NCBI RefSeq assembly: GCF_004168365.1
Contig: NZ_CP035704.1
Span: 682,001 to 746,000, forward strand
Direction: 5' to 3'
Length of the DNA: 64,000 bases
From: Pseudolysobacter antarcticus
GTDB lineage: Bacteria; Pseudomonadota; Gammaproteobacteria; Xanthomonadales; Rhodanobacteraceae
Position numbers and translations under genes: made by a program. The notes below the pieces were generated by a model. The model saw nothing but the letters and a program-made list of their open reading frames with translations, made no database searches and had not been told where the DNA came from. Each line of letters opens with the position of its first letter. The stretch's first letter is position 1. Shown here one piece after another: positions 45,686 through 54,696 of the stretch.

Positions 45686-47023
45686 TTATTTCGGCGCCCG
45701 GAACACGAACAAATCAGGACTTTGCTCACGGCGAATGGTGATCTGGATCAAGATAGTTCGATCCGCCCCAAACATCGCATTCTGCTGTGCAGGCGTCAGA
45801 AGAATGCCACCGACATCGTCATACCCGAAGGTTTTGTAGCCGGCGGATTTTGCTTTCACCTGGGGCAACGCGGTGACACTGATCTCCAGGTTTTTCCCCA
45901 CGGAGGTCAGCAATCCCTTCAGACGCGTGCAATTGAACAAAAGCGCACGGTACGACTTGTCGTCTGAGTAGACATGGGCGTCGACGAGAACGTCCTCCTG
46001 CACAGTTTTTGTGAGCTCATCATCGACATCGTCTGCCGTCGGGGCGGTATCGCCACTGGGCACATAAGCTTCAATCAAATAGTCCGTCACGGGCTGTGCC
46101 TGATTATCGATCAGGTGGATCACCGTGTTCTGATATCCCTGCGTGTTCTTGTCGAGGTCCTGGCTTACTTCCAACGTGCCGCTGGCTGCCTGCAGCGCAT
46201 CGCAGTAATCCTCGAAGGTCGCATCGTCTGTAGCGAGTGCGTCAAGAATCCTCGGCAGGGTGTCGGGATTGGTACCACCTTGTGCGATCGTGCCGTGATT
46301 CTCGCCAGCAAGGCGCAGGAATGCGGTTCGACCGACGTGAGCGATCGATTCGTAAACGGGATTCTGAGGATCCGTGGAAAAGTCCGCACGGATCAGAATC
46401 GGATTGAGGTTGGCGGTAGAGACCCGAACCGTTCCATCACTTCCCGCTGAGTTCGCAATGGCGCGGATGCCGGAGTAGCCGATCGTGCCGACCAAGACGG
46501 TGCAGAGCACCCGATTGGGTCCATACCAGACGTTGGCTGGATCAAAACGATCTTTGAGGGCAAGGTTCCAACTGTACGGACTCGCAAGCTCCAGCCCCTT
46601 CAAAATATGTGTCCCGGTCTGGAAAGGCTCGTTTAACTTGAACCCCTTGACCACACGACCGAGGAACGACTGGCCCGTCGTTGCCAAGGGCGAGCCGAAG
46701 TTCGCGGGTGCGAGCATCACCAGGCGCTTGATCGGATTCGTGGCAGGTTGAAAGAAAGCCGTCATCCAGTCCCGTACCACGAGTGCCCCGGTGCTGTGCA
46801 CGATGACATCGACGGACCGAGGCGCCGTCGGCAGCCCGGTGCTCTTCCAGGCCGTATTCATCGCGTTGCGCAAGTCCGCGTAAGTGACTTCGTCGTCCAT
46901 GGACACGTAGTCCGCCAGCCGGATGGTCGCAACCGAAAGCGCGGGGTTCGCCTTGCGCAGAAGACCGGCAAGAAAGTCGAAGGAATCGGCCGAGTCGCTC
47001 CAGCCATGAACAATTACCAACAT
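45686..47023 (-). CDS. alpha/beta-hydrolase, lipase/esterase-like
   Basis: The 445-residue protein starts MLVIVHGWSDSADSFDFLAG, where HGW is the oxyanion-hole motif of lipases. The nucleophile elbow is VIVHSTGALVVRDW (about 90-103, H-S-x-G). LAPANFGSPLA follows and a histidine candidate lies in GENHGTIAQ (about 266). No signal peptide is present. The C-terminal 150 residues are a beta-rich region unlike core lipases. This combination occurs in cytoplasmic esterases and in secreted phospholipase-type effectors; no secretion-system gene is adjacent. Confidence 0.8.
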   Translation of the reverse strand: MLVIVHGWSDSADSFDFLAGLLRKANPALSVATIRLADYVSMDDEVTYADLRNAMNTAWKSTGLPTAPRSVDVIVHSTGALVVRDWMTAFFQPATNPIKRLVMLAPANFGSPLATTGQSFLGRVVKGFKLNEPFQTGTHILKGLELASPYSWNLALKDRFDPANVWYGPNRVLCTVLVGTIGYSGIRAIANSAGSDGTVRVSTANLNPILIRADFSTDPQNPVYESIAHVGRTAFLRLAGENHGTIAQGGTNPDTLPRILDALATDDATFEDYCDALQAASGTLEVSQDLDKNTQGYQNTVIHLIDNQAQPVTDYLIEAYVPSGDTAPTADDVDDELTKTVQEDVLVDAHVYSDDKSYRALLFNCTRLKGLLTSVGKNLEISVTALPQVKAKSAGYKTFGYDDVGGILLTPAQQNAMFGADRTILIQITIRREQSPDLFVFRAPK

Positions 47024-47226
47024 GTCAGTCTCCGAGCATTAGCGCGTTGAGCGTGCGATCGTTTTTTGTATGCGAGAAATTTCGACGGAGAGATGAGGCA
47101 TACAAACCACGCGACGCTCATCATGATCAACGCCAATGTCCGGGCGATGACATCTGTCTCCCTCCTGAATAGGAGTCGGCGCGTGGCGATTTGTCTCACC
47201 CTCGGCGAAAACTCAAGGATGCAGTC

Positions 47227-47724
47227 TTACCAGTCCGAACAGCTCGGATCAAAATCTCGTTGCGCCGCGCACACCACAGACTGCGGATCGATTGCCAGGC
47301 GCTGCGCAGGCTGCGCTCCGCGCAGATATCCCGTGGGCTGAAAAAACCAGAATACCGTTTGCCATCCGAGGCGCGTCAACGGCGTGAATGCAAGGACTTC
47401 TGGCATGGAGGGATGGATTGACCCATCCGTTTGAAATTGGAACGCCGGATACAAATGCTGGTTGCGGAAAATCACGCCTAACAGGCGCTTTTCCTGCTTT
47501 AGATGACTCAGGTATTCCACGGGATCGGCATCACAGATGGCTACATTGAGACGCGAAATTACTTCAGCGGGTGTCAGCCACGATTGATCCCGTAAAAGAT
47601 CATTGCGCACCTGGCGCGCGACTTCGAGGGGGTCAACGAATACCTTCGGTGTGTCCGATAGGGCGTCCAACGGCGGCCATGAAACGGGCTCTTCATCCTC
47701 GTTTTCTGAATCTTTCGATTTCAT
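47227..47724 (-). CDS. small protein resembling Xre/MbcA/ParS-type partner proteins
   Basis: The ATG at 47724 gives 165 residues; the frame opens further upstream but the sequence there is not convincing. The central part (WLTPAEVISRLNVAICDADP) and the C-terminal part (LLGVIFRNQHLYPAFQFQTD; LGWQTVFWFFQPTGYLRGAQ; DPQSVVCAAQRDF) resemble the C-terminal toxin-binding half of DUF2384-like antitoxins. No RES-type toxin gene is next to it. The assignment is tentative. Confidence 0.6.
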   Translation of the reverse strand: MKSKDSENEDEEPVSWPPLDALSDTPKVFVDPLEVARQVRNDLLRDQSWLTPAEVISRLNVAICDADPVEYLSHLKQEKRLLGVIFRNQHLYPAFQFQTDGSIHPSMPEVLAFTPLTRLGWQTVFWFFQPTGYLRGAQPAQRLAIDPQSVVCAAQRDFDPSCSDW

Positions 47725-48041
47725 GCGGGATATCTCGATGGGCGTCGGGTGACGGTGTGGTCTGGCGATACATTGTGCCAGCGTCGTCGCACCGTTTGCG
47801 ACACCAACTTCCAGATCTTCGGGATCGCTATACGCAGCGAAGAAGCCGTCGGATTGGCGCGCTGGATTGCGATGCTCAGGCGCCTTCCCAGCCGTGAATC
47901 GGGTGCTGGTCGAAGCGGTCAGAGTTACCCAAAACGCGCCCAAGTTTTGACTATCAGAATGACCTGATTGCACCTACCGGGCGCAGCGAAATTCGTTTCG
48001 CCCGCCGCGACTGCCAGAAGTCGTTTAACTACGAACTATGC
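47725..48041. other. intergenic, no gene recognised
   Basis: The minus-strand frame of the downstream gene remains open to 47973, but this part has no protein-like pattern or start signals. Nothing else was recognised. Confidence 0.35.
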
Positions 48042-48344
48042 CTAAACCGCGGCACGGTACACCGCGATCGGACTCGCCCGATTCGACGTGACAGTCCCTG
48101 CCGGCAACGGACGAATGGTGCCATCGCGTGCCGTCTTGAGGATCGCCTCCATCGCCGGACTAGCGACGGGAATAACCACTTCAAAACTGCAGGCACAGGT
48201 CAGCACAATTCGCGATCGACTGGTCCTGCCGTCGCGTTGCAAAATCGGGTGTGTGCAATGACGATGCGTAAACCTTACGTCCCGTAGTGCAGCGTGATTG
48301 TCATCGTTCTTGCTCTTGCCGAAAAACCCGATTGCGATGGTCAT
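48042..48344 (-). CDS. small protein of unknown function
   Basis: An excellent ribosome site (TTGAGGAGAAACGCT) precedes the ATG at 48344. The 100-residue product is basic, with the pattern HRHCTHPILQRDGRTSRSR and CACSFEV, suggesting possible metal binding. No family was recognised. The 18-bp palindrome at 48530 lies 186 bp upstream and may regulate it. Confidence 0.55.
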   Translation of the reverse strand: MTIAIGFFGKSKNDDNHAALRDVRFTHRHCTHPILQRDGRTSRSRIVLTCACSFEVVIPVASPAMEAILKTARDGTIRPLPAGTVTSNRASPIAVYRAAV

Positions 48345-48529
48345 AGCGTTTCTCCTCAACCCTGTTTGGACTCGGCCCGAGCGGAGTCGTTTGAACATTC
48401 TGTCGTCGATATATGCAGAACAGCTGAGCGATCCATCGCCGGCCTCAAGCATCCTATGCGGCGAGCTTTTCTGCGGAGTTAGTTTGCAGGTACCGCATGC
48501 GCCGGGATATGGGCGGCGTCTGAATGTCG

Positions 48530-48547
48530 TGTAGGAAATTTCCTACA
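48530..48547. promoter_or_regulatory. 18-bp perfect palindrome, response-regulator-like site
   Basis: TGTAGGAAATTTCCTACA is fully symmetric. It resembles the TGTAAG-N6-CTTACA box bound by GacA/UvrY-type (NarL/FixJ family) response regulators. It sits in front of the gene at 48344. Confidence 0.55.
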
Positions 48548-48703
48548 TCGCAACTGATGCCGAATCGATTTTGTGGCGGCGACCTCCAGGGCAACCGGCA
48601 AAGGAATACGCCATGGCTTCGGCCTTCACGCGGCCGAACATGTGGTTTCCTTGAATCTGATCCTGGGATCTACGGGGTGCGCCAGTTCCCCGACCGCTGC
48701 GCT

Positions 48704-48732
48704 CTACCTCAATGCCGTAGGCATTGAGGTAG
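48704..48732. repeat. 13-bp perfect inverted repeat
   Basis: CTACCTCAATGCC and GGCATTGAGGTAG are exact inverted arms around GTA. It lies in non-coding DNA about 90 bp past the stop of the secreted-protein gene at 48821 (minus strand), so it may be a terminator stem. There is no T tract. Confidence 0.6.
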
Positions 48733-48820
48733 GCGAGTTCGCTACGAAGATTTGGCAGTACCATCGCCGCCCATTTCCTCGAGGCGGTAATTCGTCTCGG
48801 AGGCGACTACCTTTCGAGTT

Positions 48821-49360
48821 TTACTTACTTTCTGGATTGGCAAAATCGCTCGCGACGGGCGCGGTCGTAGCGCTCGATATCCAGCAGTTGTATCCCACAC
48901 TGGGCGGGTTCACGACGAGGAACGTGCTCACCGCATTCTTGAAATCCAGGCCGATCTGGAAACGTACTACCCTATCCGGGAGTGCGGCAGGATGGAACGC
49001 ACCGAAGGCGTAGACACCGGCGAGTCCCAGTGCCCACATCTTGACGGAAAGCTCGACCGGCCTGGGGGAAACGGGTGACAGAAACATGGATGTGGCCGAC
49101 TCGATCAAGGTTTTCGGGTCGATCGAATAGCTCGTCGAAACCCGCATGCCGACATAACGGGAACTTGGCTGCTTGAGTTGTGCAGTGCAGTCCTTGTCGT
49201 GCGCCGGGTCTTGAGATCCCGTGGACAGTAACGCTCGCACATGAGTCAACGTGAGCGATACCTTGCCGGATTGTTCCGAGCCGTCTGCCCAGGCGGATGA
49301 GCCGCAGAATGCGGCGAGCAGGGCGAGGGTGGCGGCAGAAGCGGATTTCTTGATGGACAT
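48821..49360 (-). CDS. small exported protein of unknown function
   Basis: The ATG at 49360 follows GGAGAGAG. The 179-residue product has a signal peptide (ASAATLALLAAFCGSSAWA) and two cysteines in the mature part (KDCTAQLK; GYNCWISS), possibly a disulfide. It is beta-rich with no recognised family. It may be periplasmic or secreted. Confidence 0.6.
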   Translation of the reverse strand: MSIKKSASAATLALLAAFCGSSAWADGSEQSGKVSLTLTHVRALLSTGSQDPAHDKDCTAQLKQPSSRYVGMRVSTSYSIDPKTLIESATSMFLSPVSPRPVELSVKMWALGLAGVYAFGAFHPAALPDRVVRFQIGLDFKNAVSTFLVVNPPSVGYNCWISSATTAPVASDFANPESK

Positions 49361-49655
49361 AGTCTCTCTCCAGTGAGTGGGGAAATGAACACGGCACATC
49401 CCGACGATCTTCTGCACAGAACGTGCAGCGAATGCAGGCAGCGCTATGACTGCCACTATTCAAAGGACTAGGCACAAGGACAAATGTCTCACCTGGCAAG
49501 TCACGCAGGCTTTGGATGAGCGCGCTCCAGTGACCTTGCCGAAATTTAGTCTGCCCAGCGAATTGTGTTGGCATTCGGTCATATTTGTAAGCCAGAATGC
49601 GCTCGTCCTTAACGGGCTTTAATACCGGCATCTCTTTCGTTCTGGGGTCTTTTCA

Positions 49656-51725
49656 ATGTCATTGGGAATCATGGCGCGCTGCGCCTTTGTCGTTCTGTGC
49701 GCGAGCGTGCGTCTGGCTTGGGCCGATACCGCGATCTTCATCAACGAAATTCATTACGACAACGTGGGTGCCGATACCGGGGAAGGTGTCGAAATCGCCG
49801 GACCCGCCGGGACCGACCTCACCGGCTGGAAGGTTATTCCCTACAACGGCAGTGGTGGGGGCCTTTACGCGCCAGACGCGACAGTGACCCTCTCCGGCCT
49901 CATTCCCACGACCTGCGGCGGCTACGGTGTCATTTCGGTACCGATCGTCGGACTGCAAAATGGTGCGCCCGATGGCTTGGCGTTGGTCGACAGCCACGGT
50001 GTTGTCATCCAGTTCTTGAGCTACGAAGGCATGTTTACCGCGACCAACGGACCGGCGTCCGGTTTACTCAGTTCCGACATCGGCGTTTCGGAAAGCGGTT
50101 CGGGTGCAGTCGGTCTGTCGCTGCAACTGTCGGGTAACGGCACCCAATACAGCAACTTCACGTGGCAAGCTGACGCAGCGTCGACGTTCGGTGCCTGCAA
50201 TACCGGACAAACCTTCGGCACACCGCCTGATATCGCCCCGGCGATTACCAGTACGCTGCCCGCCAACGGCGCGACAAATGTGGCGCTGAATGCCTCGCTG
50301 TTGCTGACCTTCTCCGAAGCGGTGACCTTGACCAGCACCGCCGCCGATGTGCTCTGTACGAACAGCGGGTCGCACAGTGTCCTCATCAGTGGCACCGGGA
50401 ATGCCTACACGCTCAATCCCGAGACCGACTTTGCGGTGGGAGAGAACTGTACGGTCACGATCGCCGCCGACCAAGTGACGGATCTGGACGGTATGCCAGA
50501 CACCATGGCGCAGGACTACAGCTTCAGCTTTGCGACCGTACCGGGGGATGTGCCACCCACGGTCGCGACCACTGCGCCGGCGCTCGGCGCGATCGGTTTT
50601 CCGCGGGCTGCGAATCTGCAGATCACGTTCTCGGAGCCGGTGGCATTGGATACGAACTGGTTTCAGCTGAGCTGCGATGCCAGTGGTGTGCACACGGCCG
50701 TAGTGACGGGTAGCGGTGCGCTGTACACACTGAATCCGGATATCGATTTTGCAGCGATCGAACACTGCACGTGGATCGTCCTAGCCGATCACGTATACGA
50801 TCTCGACGGCACGCCGGACGCGATGACGGCAAACGTCACCATCACGTTCGACACCGCGGCCGGTGCGACGGACTATTACGCGGGCGTGGATACCAGTAGC
50901 GGTCCTGCGCTGGAAGCCTGGTTGCACAACCGGATCAAGGATCACACCGCGTATCCGTATTCGGGTGGCACGACCAATACCTGGACGATCCTGCGTGCGG
51001 CGGATGAGGATCCGATGAACACGAACAACGTCGTCGACGTCTACAAGAACGTGTCGTATCCCAAGACCAGCAGCAGTCTCAATCGCGAACACACGTGGCC
51101 GAACTCCTACGGGTTCAATGACATTACCGCGGTGGGTGGCAATCCCTACCCTCCCTACACCGACTGCCACATGCTTTACATGGCCGACAGCTCGTATAAC
51201 GAGAGTCGCAGCAACAAGCCGTACGGCAACTGTGCCGGAACCGGCACTTGCGTGGAGAAGACCACCCAGCTCACGAATGGCTTGGGTGGTAGTGGCCACT
51301 CGAACCTGACGTCATCGACGCGGTGGGAGACGTGGGATCACCGCAAGGGCGATGTGGCACGTGCGATCTTGTACATGTCGGTGCGGTATGACGGGGGAAC
51401 GAACACGCAAGGACAGGCCGAGCCAGACTTGCGTGTCACGGACAATGCCAATCTGATCCAGACGACGGCGTCGGGCGTGACCGTTGCGATTGCCTATATG
51501 GGCATGCAGTCCAATCTGCTGGATTGGAATGATCTGGATCCGCCGGACCAGGGCGAGCAGTTACGAAACGAAGTGGTGTATTCCTTCCAGCACAATCGCA
51601 ATCCGTTTATCGATCATCCGGAATGGGCGCGTTGCGCGGTTGCGAATACGAACTGTCCGGTGATTGTCGATGAGATTTTCCATGGCGATTTTGAGACTCC
51701 GGTCGCGACGGTGCTTGTTCATTAG
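49656..51725 (+). CDS. secreted endonuclease I family nuclease with N-terminal Ig-like domains
   Basis: The 689-residue product (an ATG at 49671 is an alternative start, with GGGAATC upstream) has a signal peptide ending near RLAWA. A lamin-tail-like beta domain follows (IFINEIHYDNVGADTGEGVE), then two bacterial Ig-like (Big_5) domains (ALNASLLLTFSEAVTLTSTA; FPRAANLQITFSEPVALDTN). The endonuclease I domain has NREHTWPNS at about 476-484, the catalytic His region, and then DCHMLYMAD and DHRKGDVARAILYM. It should degrade extracellular or periplasmic DNA. The C terminus carries DEIFHGDFE 8 residues from the end, a variant of the shared motif. Confidence 0.88.
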   Translation: MSLGIMARCAFVVLCASVRLAWADTAIFINEIHYDNVGADTGEGVEIAGPAGTDLTGWKVIPYNGSGGGLYAPDATVTLSGLIPTTCGGYGVISVPIVGLQNGAPDGLALVDSHGVVIQFLSYEGMFTATNGPASGLLSSDIGVSESGSGAVGLSLQLSGNGTQYSNFTWQADAASTFGACNTGQTFGTPPDIAPAITSTLPANGATNVALNASLLLTFSEAVTLTSTAADVLCTNSGSHSVLISGTGNAYTLNPETDFAVGENCTVTIAADQVTDLDGMPDTMAQDYSFSFATVPGDVPPTVATTAPALGAIGFPRAANLQITFSEPVALDTNWFQLSCDASGVHTAVVTGSGALYTLNPDIDFAAIEHCTWIVLADHVYDLDGTPDAMTANVTITFDTAAGATDYYAGVDTSSGPALEAWLHNRIKDHTAYPYSGGTTNTWTILRAADEDPMNTNNVVDVYKNVSYPKTSSSLNREHTWPNSYGFNDITAVGGNPYPPYTDCHMLYMADSSYNESRSNKPYGNCAGTGTCVEKTTQLTNGLGGSGHSNLTSSTRWETWDHRKGDVARAILYMSVRYDGGTNTQGQAEPDLRVTDNANLIQTTASGVTVAIAYMGMQSNLLDWNDLDPPDQGEQLRNEVVYSFQHNRNPFIDHPEWARCAVANTNCPVIVDEIFHGDFETPVATVLVH

Positions 51726-52578
51726 CGGCGCGGCCGTGTAAATGACGCGCCGAATCAGGTCGTGATCGGCTTGAGCTGCTGCCGTTGCGCCTCGCCCCTC
51801 ATCGACGTCTAGCGTCAAAACCGATAACGGCGGGCGCGCAAGTCGCCGCTGTACCCGTGTGTCTCACCCACCACGGGAAACGCAGACGACCGCGCGCGGC
51901 GCCGCGAAAACGTATATCACACTCACCGGTGACGCACCGAGAGCATAGTCATTTTGCGTCGCGTAAGCGGCAAATCGATATTTCCTGTCTATTTACAGAA
52001 CGGGGCAATATTGGGACACCTATTACTGTCGAGTTTCACGTGGGATTGAGCTGGCACCTTCATCAAAGCTTGTGCTGCCGTCTGCCTTGCCACGACAGAC
52101 TTTAGGAGACATTTCGCGGCTCAGTCTTGGGCGAAATCAACAGGCGCCCATATCGCGATGCGTGCGGCACACGCAAACTTCGGGTGCAGAAAGCTTGCGC
52201 CACCTGGCACAGGAACTTGGCGACGGAGCGCTCGGGGATTTTCGCTTGTCGCCCTGAGACTATTGCCGCTCTGCCAACTCTCTTATCTCAACTACGTGAG
52301 TTTGGCACTCAATGGCTACGCTGCAAGAATTTCTTAGTGATGAAGTGGTTTTACTACTTGCGGCGCTGTGCGCGTGCTTTTTTTCAACTTCTCACAGGTC
52401 GAAGCAATACGGCCGCGCTCCTGTATGGACGCATGCCAGACGGTAGCCAGTATTTCAGTCCCGAACCTGTCCAACTTCTGGTCGCAACGGTGGCTGGCGC
52501 GTCTTGTTCCGAAATCCGCACAAACATCGTCAAATAAATTGTAGTCGCCAATTGACCACATTTTGAAAAGGGATACTT
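51726..52578. other. long stretch with no supported gene
   Basis: A frame of 136 codons at 52127-52537 is open, and its last 65 codons (from ATG 52340, MKWFYYLRRCARAFFQLLTG) look somewhat protein-like, but there is no ribosome site. The rest shows no features. It should contain the promoter of the three-gene cluster starting at 52579. Confidence 0.4.
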
Positions 52579-53097
52579 ATGCTGGCCTGGGGGAAAAGCG
52601 TTTCAAAACCTTTTCGAGATCGAGTTCTGGAAATTGGCGTAAACCTCGCGATCGACCCGAGCTATCTCATGGCGTGCATCGCGTTTGAGAGTGCGCGCAC
52701 TTTCAGCGCGTCGATAGTGAATGCAGCAGGGAGCGGTGCCGTTGGACTGATTCAATTCATGCCACCTACGGCGCAAGCGCTGGGCACAACGACCAAGAAA
52801 CTCAGCACCATGAGCGCCGTTGCCCAACTCGACTACGTTGAGAAATATTTTGCGCCGCAGAAAAACAAGCTCAAAACGCTTCCAGACGTCTACATGGCGA
52901 TTCTTTGGCCGGCGGCTGTTGGGAAGCCAGGCAGCTTCGTGCTGTTTGATCGATCGGATCAAGCGAATCCGAAAAGATACGTGCAAAACGCCGGCCTCGA
53001 TTACAACAAAGATGGACTCATCACGAAGGATGAAGCAAGCCGTCGCGTGGCTGAGGTGTTGCAGATCGGTTTGCAGCCTGACAATGCGAGTAATTGA
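52579..53097 (+). CDS. lytic transglycosylase-like protein
   Basis: The ATG follows AAAAGGG. The 172-residue protein has an SLT-like core: IDPSYLMACIAFESARTFSA with the catalytic-type glutamate (about Glu38), then GAVGLIQFMPPTAQALGTTT, the conserved G-L-x-Q-F-M-P-x-T-A region. A possible calcium loop DYNKDGLITKDEA (about 144-156) is near the C terminus. No signal peptide is visible, so it may be exported by another route or act in the cytoplasm. It is the first gene of a three-gene cluster whose last gene ends 20 bp before the CRISPR array. Confidence 0.75.
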   Translation: MLAWGKSVSKPFRDRVLEIGVNLAIDPSYLMACIAFESARTFSASIVNAAGSGAVGLIQFMPPTAQALGTTTKKLSTMSAVAQLDYVEKYFAPQKNKLKTLPDVYMAILWPAAVGKPGSFVLFDRSDQANPKRYVQNAGLDYNKDGLITKDEASRRVAEVLQIGLQPDNASN

Positions 53098-53195
53098 GAA
53101 TAAGAAAACTGTATGGCGCCCGCCATCCCACACGGTGTACTCGTGTTTCTTCAATGACACGTCAAGCACCCCTCGGTAACGCAGGATAAACAGTG

Positions 53196-53780
53196 ATGTC
53201 AAACCTAACTCAAATGTCAGCCAACGATATTGTGGCGATTGCATCTGCAGGCGTCATGGGCCTTGCCGCTCTCGTCGTCGTGGGCACTCTCTTTAGGCCA
53301 AAAGCACCACAAGCACGCGTGCTATGGATGTGCATTGCGGTTCTCCTTCTCGGAGCTGTCGTCCAATTGGCGGACAAATGGATGCAGTACTTTGTCAACG
53401 GGAAGCATTTTTTGACGGTCAATATCACGCCTACGCCTAGTACATTTTCGTACTTCATCTCTAATGAAGAATCGGGCGGGCTTCAAAGCAAGCCTTATAT
53501 ATGGCTAGCTGGAGGGCCTTCGCAGTGTGTTCCGAATCAGTCGGGATACGATCCGGCCTATAAGGATTGCCCCGGGTTCGATCAAACCTTTCCATTGCTA
53601 TCGAACAGCGATGTCATCGATGTGTCGGTCGAAGCCATCATGGTGGAGCTCCATGGTCGGCTCTTAAAAGCGCAGTTGGCCAGTCGCTCAAACGCGAGTC
53701 AGCTCGCGTCTCTGACGGTCAAAGACGATCGCGAATCGCAGATTAGCCAAGATCTCTCTACTTCTGTAAAGGCGCATTGA
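53196..53780 (+). CDS. membrane protein of unknown function
   Basis: The ATG at 53196 (an adjacent GTG at 53193 is possible) gives 194 residues. Two hydrophobic segments (DIVAIASAGVMGLAALVVVG; VLWMCIAVLLLGAVVQLA) form a hairpin, followed by an extracytoplasmic-looking domain with two cysteines and a C-terminal coiled segment. No family was recognised. It is 3 bp upstream of the TPR gene and clearly co-transcribed with it. Confidence 0.65.
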   Translation: MSNLTQMSANDIVAIASAGVMGLAALVVVGTLFRPKAPQARVLWMCIAVLLLGAVVQLADKWMQYFVNGKHFLTVNITPTPSTFSYFISNEESGGLQSKPYIWLAGGPSQCVPNQSGYDPAYKDCPGFDQTFPLLSNSDVIDVSVEAIMVELHGRLLKAQLASRSNASQLASLTVKDDRESQISQDLSTSVKAH

Positions 53781-53783
53781 TCC

Positions 53784-54677
53784 ATGTACCTCAGAACCCT
53801 CCTCTTACTGCTCACAATCATTGGTGCGGCTGACGCTATGTGCTGCCCAAGCACGGCGACTTCGTCAGCTACCAACAAAGCGTTAGATGCCGTAAAAAAC
53901 GCCAGATATTCGAGTGACATTGCGACGGCGGAAAAGCTTCTAGAGCCTGTGCTCAAGGCGGACCCCGACAACGTGCGAGCTCTGTATACACAAGGGCTCA
54001 TTCATATTGACAAGAAGGAGTTCGCTGACGCGGAAGCGTCGGTATCCAAGGCTGCACAGATCCAGCAAGAATGTGCGGCAACGATCACCTCGCCCGACTA
54101 TAGCGTGTACAACACGCTCGGCTGGGTTCAGATGATCCAAGGAAAGAACAAAGAAGCAGAAGACAACTATCTCAAGGCAATAAAGCAAATTGGTGCATCG
54201 AACCCTCAGTCCTTGATGCGGGCAAATAGCAATCTCGGATACCTGTATTTTGCGGAAGGCCGTTTCGCTGATGCGAGGCCGTATTTGAGCGAGGCATCGG
54301 CGGCAGGCTCGAAAGGTGCGGAAACTACGCTTAAGCAGCTGACAGACGCGCAAGCGCAGTACGACAAGGCTATCGCGCCCCGCGTCTTCGTGCAGGTGTC
54401 GGATCACGCACCTAAAGAGACCGGTCAAGCCGCCATCCAAACGCTTAAAGCGCTGCACTACAACGTGCCTGATCTTCAGATCGTGAATTTGGTGCCTAAC
54501 ACCGATGAGGTTCGTTATTTCCACGATGATGATAAGGCGAGGGCAGAGGCCCTTGCTCTGCAACTGACGACCGCTAACCTAGGGAAATTCAACGTCAAAG
54601 ATTTCGTGGGAAAGACGCCGGGTGTGACGGTTCCGGAAAAGCAATTTGAAGTGTGGTTTGCCAACGGGAAAAATTAG
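53784..54677 (+). CDS. exported TPR protein with LytR_C/SPOR-like C-terminal domain
   Basis: The 297-residue protein has a signal peptide (LRTLLLLLTIIGAADA, then MCC; a weak lipobox is possible). TPR-like helices follow (ARYSSDIATAEKLLEPVLKA; ALYTQGLIHIDKKEFADAEA; NTLGWVQMIQGKNKEAEDNY; NLGYLYFAEGRFADARPYLS). The C-terminal domain (VFVQVSDHAP; LQIVNLVPNTDEVRYFHDDD) resembles LytR_C or SPOR-type peptidoglycan-associated folds. With the transglycosylase-like and membrane proteins it suggests a small envelope complex. Confidence 0.75.
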   Translation: MYLRTLLLLLTIIGAADAMCCPSTATSSATNKALDAVKNARYSSDIATAEKLLEPVLKADPDNVRALYTQGLIHIDKKEFADAEASVSKAAQIQQECAATITSPDYSVYNTLGWVQMIQGKNKEAEDNYLKAIKQIGASNPQSLMRANSNLGYLYFAEGRFADARPYLSEASAAGSKGAETTLKQLTDAQAQYDKAIAPRVFVQVSDHAPKETGQAAIQTLKALHYNVPDLQIVNLVPNTDEVRYFHDDDKARAEALALQLTTANLGKFNVKDFVGKTPGVTVPEKQFEVWFANGKN

Positions 54678-54696
54678 TGGCACGCGTCGGCGATGA

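Larger units (their letters stand above)
48345..48820. other. regulatory-looking intergenic region
   Basis: No convincing gene; short frames on both strands are not protein-like. The region contains two perfect inverted repeats (48530-48547 and 48704-48732), described separately. Confidence 0.4.
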
